64,000 nucleotides of DNA, from NCBI RefSeq assembly GCF_006227205.1, contig NZ_VCNG01000002.1, forward strand, positions 248,001-312,000, given 5' to 3'. The stretch comes from Pseudomonas sp. ICMP22404 (lineage in GTDB: Bacteria; Pseudomonadota; Gammaproteobacteria; Pseudomonadales; Pseudomonadaceae). The translations under genes were made by a program, and so were the position numbers. Positions 43,959 through 52,612 of the stretch are shown one piece after another (positions within the stretch are counted from its first letter, which is position 1; the number at the start of each line of letters is the position of its first letter). Below the pieces are notes generated by a model. It was given only the letters and a program-made list of their open reading frames with translations. It did no database searches and was not told where the DNA came from.

Positions 43959-44948
43959 TCAAGCGATTTTGTCGAGAGCCAACAGTTGTTGACTGTTGCG
44001 CAGGATTCGCGTGGTTTCGCTCAACAAGTCGTGGACGATCTGGCGTGCCGGCTTGATGTCGCCGACCAGATCCAGAACCTCACCTGCCCATATCGCGCGG
44101 TTGTCGAGATCGTCGGCGAGAACCGCCCGGGCATAGTCCTGTCGGATCGAATCCGGCGCCTCTCGCAGTGCCTCGTCGCGGCCCAGCCACGCTTGCGAAA
44201 ACCGGTTGGCGATGGCCCGGCCGCTGTAGTGTTCAGGCCATTCGATGCCGCGCACCAGATCGAAAATTCGCGTGCGCACCGTGTCCGACGTACTGGATTC
44301 GATCAGGCGCTTTTTGAACGCGGCAGAAGGCAGGGCCTCCTCGGACGCGAGGAAGCGTGTGCCCAACATGACCCCGTCAGCCCCCAGCATCAACGCTGCC
44401 GCCACGCCACGCCCATCTGCGATACCTCCGGCCGCAATCAGCGGGACCTTGTCGCCGACTTGATCCTGCACGGCAGGCAACAGTGGCATCAGGCCGCGGC
44501 GCAAGCTATGCCCGCCAGCCTCGGCGCCTTGGACGATCAGGGCATCGGCCCCGGCGTCCAGGGCCGCACTGGCCTGGTCCAGCTCATGGATCTGCACGAT
44601 AACTTTTGCGCCGGCCCGATGAATGATCGGTACGAATGCCGCAGGATCGCCAAATGACAAGGCTATGGCGTTGGGTCCGTATTCCAGTGCCAGATCCAGC
44701 AGCGCCATGTTCCGTGCCACGGTGAACATCACCAGGCCGACGCCCCATGGCTGTTTCAGCTCTCGCATGGGCGCCAGCTCGGTGCGCATCCACTGTTCGT
44801 CGCCGTAGCTGGCGCCGACCAGCCCCAATCCACCGGCCTTGGATACCGCGGTAGCCAGTTTCGCCCCCGAGGCACCCCCCATGGGCGCGAGGACGATGGG
44901 GTGGGAAATATTGAAGCGTTGTGTAAGGCGCGTGTTGAGATCAGCCAT
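43959..44948 (-). CDS. Nitronate monooxygenase-like FMN enzyme (2-nitropropane dioxygenase family)
   Basis: This 329-residue TIM-barrel flavoprotein has LTQRFNISHPIVLAPMGGASGAKLATAVSKAGGLGLVGASYG at the start, VQGAEAGGHSLRR, LIAAGGIADGRGVAAALMLGADGVMLGTRFLASEEA (FMN phosphate site), all typical of the NMO family. Members oxidise nitronates or serve as enoyl reductases. In the operon it stands between the ABM-domain gene and the alpha/beta hydrolase gene. It may process a nitro or nitroso product of the flavin-monooxygenase step, which would be chemically consistent with N-oxidation; this is inference. Confidence 0.85.
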   Translation of the reverse strand: MADLNTRLTQRFNISHPIVLAPMGGASGAKLATAVSKAGGLGLVGASYGDEQWMRTELAPMRELKQPWGVGLVMFTVARNMALLDLALEYGPNAIALSFGDPAAFVPIIHRAGAKVIVQIHELDQASAALDAGADALIVQGAEAGGHSLRRGLMPLLPAVQDQVGDKVPLIAAGGIADGRGVAAALMLGADGVMLGTRFLASEEALPSAAFKKRLIESSTSDTVRTRIFDLVRGIEWPEHYSGRAIANRFSQAWLGRDEALREAPDSIRQDYARAVLADDLDNRAIWAGEVLDLVGDIKPARQIVHDLLSETTRILRNSQQLLALDKIA

Positions 44949-45008
44949 ATCGATACTCCTGTTGTCGTACGGACAGGCCAGCGGGGCCTGCCCGTTTCGG
45001 CTTTTTTT

Positions 45009-45377
45009 TCACTCAGTGATGAGGGCCGCGGTCAGCGCCTGGGGAATGAAATCGCTCACCTGGTAAAGGTGAAACTCCCAGGTCCCGGTGTCCTTGAGGC
45101 CCGAATAACGTGACATGAATGACTCGTCCTGAAACAACGAGTCGAAGGCTTCTTTGCTGGTCCATTGCGCCTGGTTGATGACGGTCTTCCCGTCGAGGCT
45201 TTTGTACAGTCGGCTCCACTGGAAGGCCGGGTAGGTTTGCGCCACGTACTGGACGGTATCGCGCAGGACGGCCAGGGCGGCATCTTGCTGGCCTGGATTC
45301 ACATGGACGACGTTCACCAGAAAAATGGCTTGGTCTTCGCCCGATTGTGGCGCCTGGAATTGTTCGATCTGAGTCAT
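45009..45377 (-). CDS. Antibiotic-biosynthesis-monooxygenase (ABM) domain protein
   Basis: This 122-residue protein has a single ferredoxin-like ABM domain: AIFLVNVVHVNPGQQDAALAVLRDTVQYVAQTYPAFQWSRLYKSLDG (split: IFLVNVVHVNPGQQ, YPAFQWSRLYKSLDG), NQAQWTSKEAFDSLF. Such proteins act as small cofactor-free monooxygenases or as accessory proteins. It lies between the flavin reductase gene (28-bp gap) and the nitronate-monooxygenase-like gene (60-bp gap). No heme-degradation context is present. Confidence 0.75.
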   Translation of the reverse strand: MTQIEQFQAPQSGEDQAIFLVNVVHVNPGQQDAALAVLRDTVQYVAQTYPAFQWSRLYKSLDGKTVINQAQWTSKEAFDSLFQDESFMSRYSGLKDTGTWEFHLYQVSDFIPQALTAALITE

Positions 45378-45405
45378 GAGTCATTCTCCTGGAGATGGGG
45401 GTGGG

Positions 45406-45966
45406 TCATTGCGTCAGCCGGGCGGATATCGCCGGGCTGCCGTTTTCCCAAAGCAGTGGATTGATAGGCTCGGCGAACTGGACTGCGTCGACGCGGCCGA
45501 TGATCACATCGTGGGAGCCATAGCTGAGGCGTTTGTCCAAGGTGCAGATAAGGCTCGATTGCGCATCCGCCAGGCAGGGCAGACCCTGGACATCTTCCCA
45601 TTGCCCGTGGGCGAAACGTTCGGGGCCTTTGACCTGCCCGGCGAACACCGGCACCAGAGCGCTATGGGCCGCGCTCAGTAGATTGACGCTAAAGCGCCCG
45701 GACAGCGTGAGCGGGCTGTGGAGGCTGGCGGAGCGGTTGACGCAAATCAGCAGCGCAGGGGGCGAGGTGCTCACCGAGATCACGGCAGTCGCGACCATGC
45801 CCACGGGGTCATCGCCGTCGCGGCTGGCGATGATCGCTACGCTGGACGTCAACCTGCGCATGGCGTTCTTGAACTGATCCGTCAATTCGCCCGGATCAAC
45901 GTCGGTAGGAATCGGCAGGATCGCGACGTTGCCCGAAACACTGCGGGCTCGAGAATATCTGCTCAT
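45406..45966 (-). CDS. Flavin reductase (HpaC/RutF-type) of a two-component monooxygenase
   Basis: This 186-residue protein has the flavin-reductase-like fold: FKNAMRRLTSSVAIIASRDGDDPVGMVATAVISVSTSPPALLICVNRSAS (key pieces FKNAMRRLTSSVAI, GMVATAVISVSTSPP, VNRSASLHS) and RFSVNLLS, then a C-terminal LSYGSHDVIIGRVD with the His that closes the family motif GSHxxFxGxV. It would supply reduced FMN to the flavin monooxygenase encoded just upstream, with which it overlaps by 4 bp. Confidence 0.87.
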   Translation of the reverse strand: MSRYSRARSVSGNVAILPIPTDVDPGELTDQFKNAMRRLTSSVAIIASRDGDDPVGMVATAVISVSTSPPALLICVNRSASLHSPLTLSGRFSVNLLSAAHSALVPVFAGQVKGPERFAHGQWEDVQGLPCLADAQSSLICTLDKRLSYGSHDVIIGRVDAVQFAEPINPLLWENGSPAISARLTQ

Positions 45967-47132
45967 GCCACGGCCTCCATGATCCTGACAGGCTTGTGCG
46001 GCGCGCGCTGGCCGGCTTGCTCCATCAACGGCAACACTTCCTTGACGAAGCGCTCAAGCCCGCTCTGGTAGTCCAGCCAGGTCAGGTTGATGCCGTCCAC
46101 ACCCAGGTCGGACCAGCGCTGCATCTGGTCGACGATCATTTGCGAGGTACCCACCAACGGCACGCCAGCAAAACCCGCCTTGAAATGGAAACGGAAACGC
46201 TCGGCATCGGCGGCGTCCTTGAACATACCGCTCTGCACACCGATCTCGCGGGTCACGTTATCCAGCGCGGCGTCGTCTCCATGCTGGGTCACGTAGTAGT
46301 CGAGCTTCTGGTGCGCCTGGCTCAGGGTGTCTTCGTGAACGACGTAGGCATACACCCATATCTGCAGTTCCCGGCCATGTTCCAGGCGCGCAAGGTCGCG
46401 GTAGGCCTTGATCTGTTCGCGGATGGTGTCGTCGTCATCTTCGTGCTTGAGGATCAGGAACGCGGCGTCGCAGTGCTTGGCACAGAATTGGCGACCCCTT
46501 GGAGAGCCGCCAGCGTTCATCAGGAACGGCCGGTTGATCGGCTTGGGTTCGGCGTAGCCTTGCTTGACGTTGAAAAACTCGCCCTCATAGTCGAAGTATC
46601 CGTTGGCCTCCCATGCTTTTCTGGCGATCTCTATCCATTCATCGGCATGGTCGTAGCGTTTGTCGTGGTCACGCTGGTGACCATTGAACATGCCCATTTC
46701 CTGGCCGAACCAACCGCAGATCATGTTCAACCCGAAGCGGCCGCCACTGATGTGGTCGATGGTCGCCGCCTGTTTGGCGGCAAACAATGGGTGGACCGTG
46801 GACAAGTGCGACGTGGTGAACAGTGCGATCTGCTCGGTGACCGATGCGAGGCCAGCGGCCCAGGTGTAGGTTTCGTAGGAGACGCCCATCGGATTGCTGG
46901 CGCCTTCCCAGCCGCGCCAACGACCCACGGGCAGCAAAAGCTCAAGGCCTGCTCGATCGGCCAGGGTGGCGATTGCCAGGTTGCTTTGCCAGTCAGCCGC
47001 TCGGTGGCGCTCCGGAGCGGTGGTCAGCGTGCAGCCGCCTTCAATATTGAAGCCGAACACGCCGAGTTTGATTTTGTTCTGGCTGTCGCGCACCGGATTC
47101 GGTTTGCGAATGGAAACGTTTGCAGTGGTCAT
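45963..47132 (-). CDS. RutA-like LLM-class flavin-dependent monooxygenase
   Basis: This 389-residue luciferase-like monooxygenase has segments that line up with RutA and dimethylsulfone/alkanesulfonate monooxygenases: LGVFGFNIEGG, SYETYTWAAGLASVTEQIALFTTSHLS (split), ATIDHISGGRFGLNMICGW, DYEGEFFNVKQGYAEPKP, FLMNAGGSPRGRQF, and DGINLTWLDYQSGLERFVKEVLPLM. Relatives such as RutA use flavin peroxide or N5-oxide chemistry to cleave C-N or C-S bonds. It forms a two-component system with the overlapping flavin reductase gene and lies 40 bp downstream of the RraA-type gene. The substrate is unknown; it is probably the entry enzyme of this operon. Confidence 0.87.
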   Translation of the reverse strand: MTTANVSIRKPNPVRDSQNKIKLGVFGFNIEGGCTLTTAPERHRAADWQSNLAIATLADRAGLELLLPVGRWRGWEGASNPMGVSYETYTWAAGLASVTEQIALFTTSHLSTVHPLFAAKQAATIDHISGGRFGLNMICGWFGQEMGMFNGHQRDHDKRYDHADEWIEIARKAWEANGYFDYEGEFFNVKQGYAEPKPINRPFLMNAGGSPRGRQFCAKHCDAAFLILKHEDDDDTIREQIKAYRDLARLEHGRELQIWVYAYVVHEDTLSQAHQKLDYYVTQHGDDAALDNVTREIGVQSGMFKDAADAERFRFHFKAGFAGVPLVGTSQMIVDQMQRWSDLGVDGINLTWLDYQSGLERFVKEVLPLMEQAGQRAPHKPVRIMEAVA

Positions 47133-47172
47133 GTCATGAGTACTCTTTCAAATGAATGGAATAAGTCGTAAC

Positions 47173-47880
47173 TCAAACGTTGGCTTGCTTTTCCTTGGGT
47201 GACAGCCAGGGCTGGTCGTAGCGGTGCAGGGCGCGGGCCTGTTCCAGGGTGGCGCCATCGCTCACGCTCTGGATGATGTCTTTCTCGGTCTGCTCGACGG
47301 CCTGGGCGCGTTGGATGACCTGTTCGGCCTTGTCGGCAGGTATGGCGAGGCAGCCGCTGCTGTCGCAGATCACCAGGTCGCCTGGATTGACCGTGACGCC
47401 GGATATCTGCACGGGAACCTGGGTTGCCTTGAGCTGCACTCGGTTCTTCGCCGATTGCATGAAGCGGGCGCGACTGAACAGTGGGTAGTTCAGGCGTTGG
47501 ACCGTATCGATATCCCGCGCGGCCCCGTCGATCAGCGTGCCGCGAATGCCCCGGCTTTTCGCGACGTGGGTCAGGATGTCGCCCCATGTCGTGCAGTCGG
47601 TGCGCCCAGGGTTGCTGGACACAATTACCGCGTCGGACGGCACCTCATCGATGTAGTTGGCAGCGGTCCTGAAGCCGCTTCGTTGATGCACGGGCTCATA
47701 CAACACCGTGTAGGCGAAACCCACGCAGCGGGTTCCCGGGACCTGCTGATTGAGACCTGCCAGGCCCCCGGCCAGTCCCAGGCTGTCGAGTGCGTCCGAC
47801 AGACTGGCGGTGTCGAGTGCCTCGCAGGCTTTGAGCAGTGCATCGTTGTCTTTCACGACGGGAGAAATGATCGCGTTCAT
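47173..47880 (-). CDS. RraA-family aldolase/decarboxylase-like protein
   Basis: This 235-residue protein has the RraA/4-hydroxy-4-methyl-2-oxoglutarate aldolase pattern: TASLSDALDSLG, CVGFAYTVLYEP, CTTWGDILTHVAKSRGIRGTLIDGAARDIDTV (split: WGDILTHVAKSRGIRG, IDGAARD) and PGDLVICDSSGCLAIPADKAEQVI. The Arg-Asp of GAARD bind metal and substrate in catalytic members, so it is more likely an aldolase or oxaloacetate decarboxylase than an RNase E inhibitor. It overlaps the dehydrogenase gene by 4 bp. It probably acts in the lower part of the pathway, toward pyruvate. Confidence 0.83.
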   Translation of the reverse strand: MNAIISPVVKDNDALLKACEALDTASLSDALDSLGLAGGLAGLNQQVPGTRCVGFAYTVLYEPVHQRSGFRTAANYIDEVPSDAVIVSSNPGRTDCTTWGDILTHVAKSRGIRGTLIDGAARDIDTVQRLNYPLFSRARFMQSAKNRVQLKATQVPVQISGVTVNPGDLVICDSSGCLAIPADKAEQVIQRAQAVEQTEKDIIQSVSDGATLEQARALHRYDQPWLSPKEKQANV

Positions 47881-49067
47881 GCGTGGGCTCCTTTTTTCAA
47901 GGCGTGCTTGTCCTGGTTTACGGACTGCCGGGATGTCACCCCGTCAAGCAGTGCCGCCCCTTCGAGGGTGTGCTTGACGATGGCCGTCGCGACTTCGAAG
48001 GTGCTGGCCGTTCCGCCCAGGTCGTAGGTGCGGCAATCACTGCGTGCCACCTGGGCAACCGCGTTTCGAGTCGCTTGGGCGGCGTGGGCATGTCCAAGGT
48101 GTTCGAGCATCAGCGCGACGGACAGAAACATCGCGCTCGGGTTGGCCCGGTGCTGGCCCGCATAGGCGGGCGCGCTGCCGTGCACGGGTTCGAAGTAGGC
48201 TCCCTGGGCCCCGATGTTCGCGCTGGGAGCCAGGCCCAGGCCACCCATGACGCCAGCCCCGAGGTCGGAAAGAATGTCTCCGAACATGTTTTCCGCCACG
48301 ATCACCCCGAAGCGTTCTGGCCGTCGAACCATCCACAACGCAACGGCGTCAACGTTATCGATGTTGCATTGGATGTCGGGGAAATCCGCGGCAACCGATT
48401 CCAGGATCTCTCGGGCAAACGCGCCGCTGTACCGCAGGACGTTGGGCTTGTCCGCCAGCGTGACGCGGTCGTAGCCTTGCTGGCGCGCGTGCTCGAACGC
48501 AAAGCGGAACAGCCGCAAAAGCCCTGCGCGGGTTTGCAGACGCACCGTCATCGTGGCGTCGGTGCAGCTCTCGCGCGTCCACGGCGCTCCGTTGCGTTCG
48601 CGCTCAGCCAGTATCGGCTCGAAGGCTTGCGGAATGCTGGCGAAATCCAGCCCGGCGTACAGGCCTTCGGTGTTCTCTCGAATCACCGAAAAGCGATAGC
48701 GGTTATTGCCCAGCACATCGGTAACAGGCCGCACGTTGGCAAACAGCCCGAGTTTCTGGCGAAGCTGGATTACTGGCGAAACATAAACCCGCCCGGTCCC
48801 CCTGAGTGTTGACGAAAGTTCTGCTTCTGCTTCACGAAGAGGCTTGCTGGTAATGGCTCCCAACAGCGTTGCGTTACTTTCGTTGATCAGGTCCCAGGTT
48901 CTATCCGGAATGCAATTTCCCTCTTTCTGCCAGCAGCTCCAACCGATATCTCCAAACTTCAGATCGATGGGCAACTCAAGGGCTTCAAATAGCGGCAGTA
49001 CCGCCTCGGTGACTTCGACGCCTATGCCGTCGCCTGCCAGAACACATACTTGTTGGCGCTGGCTCAT
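47877..49067 (-). CDS. Isopropylmalate/isocitrate/tartrate-type beta-decarboxylating dehydrogenase
   Basis: This 396-residue protein has family landmarks VCVLAGDGIGVEVTEAVLPL, RENTEGLYAGLDF, TLADKPNVLRYSG, NIDNVDAVALWMV, VIVAENMFGDILSDLGAGVMGGLGLAPSANIG (split: ENMFGDILSDLGAG, GLGLAPSANIG) and FEPVHGSAPAYAG. It is longer than typical LeuB by about 35 residues, mostly at the C-terminus. It would oxidise and decarboxylate a 2-hydroxy-3-carboxy acid. The ATG overlaps the stop of the HMGL-type gene by one base (TAATG). Being outside a leu operon, it is catabolic by context. Confidence 0.87.
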   Translation of the reverse strand: MSQRQQVCVLAGDGIGVEVTEAVLPLFEALELPIDLKFGDIGWSCWQKEGNCIPDRTWDLINESNATLLGAITSKPLREAEAELSSTLRGTGRVYVSPVIQLRQKLGLFANVRPVTDVLGNNRYRFSVIRENTEGLYAGLDFASIPQAFEPILAERERNGAPWTRESCTDATMTVRLQTRAGLLRLFRFAFEHARQQGYDRVTLADKPNVLRYSGAFAREILESVAADFPDIQCNIDNVDAVALWMVRRPERFGVIVAENMFGDILSDLGAGVMGGLGLAPSANIGAQGAYFEPVHGSAPAYAGQHRANPSAMFLSVALMLEHLGHAHAAQATRNAVAQVARSDCRTYDLGGTASTFEVATAIVKHTLEGAALLDGVTSRQSVNQDKHALKKGAHA

Positions 49068-50089
49068 TAGCGAATACCTCCACTTGCAAGTGAGGGCGAC
49101 AGAGTTGTCGGTAACGGCTTTATAGGTTTTTCCGATTTGCGGTTGCCTTGTTCATGCAATATTTGCAAGGCATGGAAAGTTGAAGCGGGGCGGTGCGCCT
49201 TTATCACTTCATCCAGGCGTTGCTGAACATCGAAGGGCATGTTGTAAGTGCCCATCATGACATCCGTCAGCGACAACGGAAGGCTGCTGGCCGGCACAGT
49301 GTCGGCGGTGAGCTGGGATAAATGCAGGGCGCTTACCAGATCATAGTCATTGCGAATACCGGCACGCTGCAGGTACGCGACAAACACACCCAAGTGCAGG
49401 TTGCCGGCTCCCTTTCCCATGCCGCAAATGGATGCATCGATGTATTCGGCCCCGGCATCCATGGCGGCGATTGAGTTGGAAAGCGCCAGGGAGAGATTGT
49501 TATGGGCATGAAAGCCCAGGGGAATCAGGACCCGGCTGGATATTCGCGTGATCAGCCGGTCGACATCGGTCGGAATCATGTTGCCGTTTGAGTCCGCAAA
49601 CACCAGCAAGTCTGCCCCGGCGTTTTCCGCGCGCAGGCTCATATCGGATATTTCCGCGGGCCCCAGCGTCGTGACGTGCGTGATATTCGCGCTTACCTGG
49701 AAACCGTAGGACTTGGCTAGCCGCACGGTGGCCAGCCCATCTTCCAGGCGGTCGCGGCGCAGGCAAACCCTGATCATTGATACGCCATACTCTTGAAGCA
49801 ACTGGAAATCGCTGGCATCGACGTTGTGCGGGTGCACCATGACGCACAGGTCGATCCTACCCGCTGCGGCCGCATGGACCGCGCTCAGGTAGCGAGCGTC
49901 GACAGCACTGGTGAGACCATGCTCATGCTTGCGCACAAACGAACCGTTGCGGTAACCGATCTCGCAATAAGGAATGCCGGCTTCGATCATTTGAGAAATT
50001 GCAGATTGGGCGTAATCAACAGTAAAGTTGAAATCATTACGGTACCCACCATCTCGCAGCGTGACATCGATAATCTTTATCTGGTTCAT
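49067..50089 (-). CDS. HMGL-type (DRE-TIM) pyruvate aldolase/acyltransferase
   Basis: This protein of about 340 residues has IIDVTLRDGGYRNDFNF (metal-binding Asp and Arg), the metal motif GFHAHNNLSLALSNS (H-x-H), and the GMGKGAGNLHLGVFVAY loop, which together define the DRE-TIM family that includes 4-hydroxy-2-oxovalerate aldolase, HMG-CoA lyase and homocitrate/isopropylmalate synthases. The ATG at 50089 has AAGGGA upstream and gives the normal start; an in-frame ATG 11 codons earlier is less likely. It is the first gene of the nine-gene operon. An aldolase releasing pyruvate is most likely; an acyltransferase is the alternative. Confidence 0.85.
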   Translation of the reverse strand: MNQIKIIDVTLRDGGYRNDFNFTVDYAQSAISQMIEAGIPYCEIGYRNGSFVRKHEHGLTSAVDARYLSAVHAAAAGRIDLCVMVHPHNVDASDFQLLQEYGVSMIRVCLRRDRLEDGLATVRLAKSYGFQVSANITHVTTLGPAEISDMSLRAENAGADLLVFADSNGNMIPTDVDRLITRISSRVLIPLGFHAHNNLSLALSNSIAAMDAGAEYIDASICGMGKGAGNLHLGVFVAYLQRAGIRNDYDLVSALHLSQLTADTVPASSLPLSLTDVMMGTYNMPFDVQQRLDEVIKAHRPASTFHALQILHEQGNRKSEKPIKPLPTTLSPSLASGGIR

Positions 50090-50410
50090 GAATACAGTCC
50101 CTTTATCATGTTTCGAAGGCACGCAAGTGTGCCGTTTTTACTTCGAATAAACAGAGGCAACCAGGAGTAACAATGTCTTGCGCAGCCGAATACGTATAAC
50201 AGTCTGCCGGTAGCGGCAGCATTATTCATCGTACGGGCAGGGAGATTTATTATTGTAGGAATGCAGCGATACAGCTTTGTTTGAGGTCACGCTTTAAGCG
50301 GCAGCTAATTTGCCTGACCTGGTTCGATACTGGACAATATCCCACAGGTTGTAAACAGGTTGTTTTTAACAGCGGCTGTTAAAAATTTCCCAGTCGAGTC
50401 GAACCATTCA
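50090..50410. other. 321-bp control region upstream of the nine-gene operon
   Basis: No gene is seen. It holds a small hairpin CTGCCG-GTAG-CGGCAG at 50204-50219 and the long palindrome described at 50363-50385. The operon promoter should lie here. Confidence 0.5.
50363..50385. promoter_or_regulatory. Perfect 23-bp palindrome, TTTTTAACAGC-G-GCTGTTAAAAA type
   Basis: Eleven-base arms at 50363-50373 and 50375-50385 are exact complements around one G. It lies 25 bp past the stop of the LysR gene and 274 bp upstream of the first gene of the operon. It could be an operator for the operon, or an AT-rich terminator of the LysR transcript; the lack of a GC-rich stem makes the operator reading better. 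Confidence 0.5.
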
Positions 50411-51331
50411 TTAGCGATGTTGCTGGGCAAAACAATGAATGACGAAGTCCATCATTGCCCGTATTCCGGGGGCATTTCGCATGTCGCGATGGACCACCAG
50501 CCATAATTCAGCATGTAATGGCTGCTCTTCGACCGGGACCCTTTGCAATCCACCTGAGGCATCGCTCATGAATACAGGCAGCAACGCGATACCAGCCCCC
50601 GCCCTGGCCGCTTCGGCCTGTACATCGAAGGATTTTACCCTTAAAACCACGGGCCGTTGGCCTGCCGCATTCTCCAGCCAGATGCGCTGAGGGGAGGGTT
50701 CCTGCTCATCGTCATGGGCAATGAATTCATAGGCTGAAGCCGCTCGGTCCTGGAGATAGGAAGGTGCGGCGAAGAAGCCGAAGTCCAAGGTGCCGATCTT
50801 GCGCACGACCAGATCCGTCTCGGTCGGGCGCCCGACGCTGATTGCGATATCCGCTTCGCGCCTGGCCATGGAAGCCATGCGTGGGTTGGACAGGATCCGC
50901 ACGTTGACGTCAGGGCATTGTTCCCTTAACCGACCCAGATGTGGCGCAATGAAGTGTGTCGTCAGGTGGGGAGGCGCGCTAAGGGTAATGTCCGCGACTT
51001 TATCGGTGCGAATCGCGCAGACCGCGCGACTCAAGGCACAAGCCGTTTCCTGCATGCGGTTACCCAATTGGGCGATTCGTTCGCCGTTTTCGGTCAACTC
51101 GTATCGGTGGCTGCGTCGGTCCACCAAGCGTATCTTCAGGGCCGTTTCGAGGGCGGCTATCCGTCGTGAGACGGTGGCGTGCTCAACGTTCAATGATCGT
51201 GCCGCAGCCGCCAGGGACCGTATCCTCGCAAAGGCAATGAAGTATCGAAGGTTTTCCCAGTCGAACTGGGTGCTGTCCACAGGAAAATCGACGGTTTGCG
51301 TGGCTGTGAGTGAGGTGCTGCTAACATCCAT
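50411..51331 (-). CDS. LysR-family regulator (TrpI/CrgA-like branch)
   Basis: This protein of about 306 residues has an HTH (SLAAAARSLNVEHATVSRRIAALETAL, then LVDRRSHRYELTENGER) and an effector domain starting ADITLSAPPHLTTHFIAPHLGRL. The ATG at 51331 (MDVSSTSLTATQ) has GGAG eight bases upstream; the longer frame to 51412 has no such support. It lies in line with the nine-gene operon downstream (minus strand) and with the MFS/reductase pair upstream (91-bp gap). It could control either; the palindrome right after its stop makes the catabolic operon a fair guess. Confidence 0.85.
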   Translation of the reverse strand: MDVSSTSLTATQTVDFPVDSTQFDWENLRYFIAFARIRSLAAAARSLNVEHATVSRRIAALETALKIRLVDRRSHRYELTENGERIAQLGNRMQETACALSRAVCAIRTDKVADITLSAPPHLTTHFIAPHLGRLREQCPDVNVRILSNPRMASMARREADIAISVGRPTETDLVVRKIGTLDFGFFAAPSYLQDRAASAYEFIAHDDEQEPSPQRIWLENAAGQRPVVLRVKSFDVQAEAARAGAGIALLPVFMSDASGGLQRVPVEEQPLHAELWLVVHRDMRNAPGIRAMMDFVIHCFAQQHR

Positions 51332-51421
51332 ATCGTGACTCCGTCCGAGTGGTTCTGACCGATAGAAACTCCGCTGAGTTTGAAAAAGACCGTGGCTTGC
51401 CACGGTCTTCAATGAATGACT

Positions 51422-52612
51422 TTAGTGCAAAACCGCTTGGGTTTCCGGCGTAAGACCTGGCTGTCGCGCCCCGTACACGAGCACCTTGGTCGCGATTGTC
51501 GCGGCTGCCAACGCGCAGAAAACAAGGCCGCTGATGATGGTTCCTTCCATGCCCATGCGTGCCAGGAACCAGCCACCGGCAGTTGCGCCGAGCGTCACGC
51601 CAAGATTGATGAACGAGATATACAGACCGGTAACAAATTCAGGAGCCTCCGGGGCTTCGGAGGTCAGCCAGACCTGGGTCACGATCAGGCCACTGGTATG
51701 GGTGGCACCCCATAGGACGATGATCAAGACCATCGGCAAGATGGCCGGGCTGGCAAAGAAATGCAGGATCAGGTACGACACGCCCAGCATGATCGGATGC
51801 ATCAGCGTGGTACCTACCTTATTCCTGGACAATAAACGGCCCGCCAGCAGATTACCGGCCACACCGCCCACGCCGAACAGGATCAACAGGGCACTGATCA
51901 CCTCACCGCTCATGCCGGCTTCACGAGACAGGTACTCGGCGCTGTAGGAATACACCGAAAACATCGCACCGAAGATCAGGGTGGAGGCCAGAATATTGAG
52001 CCACAGCGTCGGTTTGCGCAGGATAGCCAACTGTTCCCCGTAAGGCGTCCGCTGTCCGGCAAAGGTATCGGGTAGCCGGGCGATGATGCCCAGCCCGGCA
52101 ATCACATTGACCACGGTGCAGAACAGAAAGGCCGCTTCGTAGGAGAAGCGAGCGGCGATCCAGGTGGTGATAGGCACGCCGAGAACCATGCCCATGCTGG
52201 TGCCGACAAATGCCTTGGCCGTCGCCTGCGTAGCCTGTTCCTTGGGATAGAGAGAGGCCACCGCGACGAACGCCAGCGAGAAATACACCGGATGGAAGAA
52301 CGCCGGAATGATCCGCAGGACCGCCAGTGATCCGTAATTGGGCGCATAAGCCGACAAGGCGCTGGCGCCGGCGAAAATGAACAGTGACAAGGTCAGGATC
52401 CGCTTGCGGTTGTAACGCGAGAGCAACAGCACCATGAAGGGACCGAACACCGCGATGATCAGGGCGAACAGGCCTACCAGATAACCTGCCTCCGAGGCGC
52501 TTACGCTGTAGCGTTCGATGATCACGGGCAAGATACCGACCACGCCGAACTCGATGGTGTAGACCCCGAACAGACCCAGGGCAATGAAGAACAACGGGTT
52601 GAACATTTTCAT
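51422..52612 (-). CDS. MFS transporter (AraJ/arabinose-efflux-like)
   Basis: This 396-residue protein has about 12 hydrophobic segments and the MFS loop signatures LLSRYNRKRILTLSLFIFAGASALSAYAPN and RLLSRNKVGTTL. N-terminal FIALGLFGVYTIEFGVVGILPVI fits the DHA1 drug:proton antiporter group. Its start overlaps the stop of the quinone-oxidoreductase gene by 4 bp, so the pair is an operon. It probably exports a small toxic molecule; the substrate cannot be read. Confidence 0.85.
   Translation of the reverse strand: MKMFNPLFFIALGLFGVYTIEFGVVGILPVIIERYSVSASEAGYLVGLFALIIAVFGPFMVLLLSRYNRKRILTLSLFIFAGASALSAYAPNYGSLAVLRIIPAFFHPVYFSLAFVAVASLYPKEQATQATAKAFVGTSMGMVLGVPITTWIAARFSYEAAFLFCTVVNVIAGLGIIARLPDTFAGQRTPYGEQLAILRKPTLWLNILASTLIFGAMFSVYSYSAEYLSREAGMSGEVISALLILFGVGGVAGNLLAGRLLSRNKVGTTLMHPIMLGVSYLILHFFASPAILPMVLIIVLWGATHTSGLIVTQVWLTSEAPEAPEFVTGLYISFINLGVTLGATAGGWFLARMGMEGTIISGLVFCALAAATIATKVLVYGARQPGLTPETQAVLH

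Noticed and set aside
45996..47171. 391-codon plus-strand open frame opposite the flavin monooxygenase gene
   Set aside because: The minus-strand gene has full LLM motifs and operon overlaps; the plus-strand frame has none.
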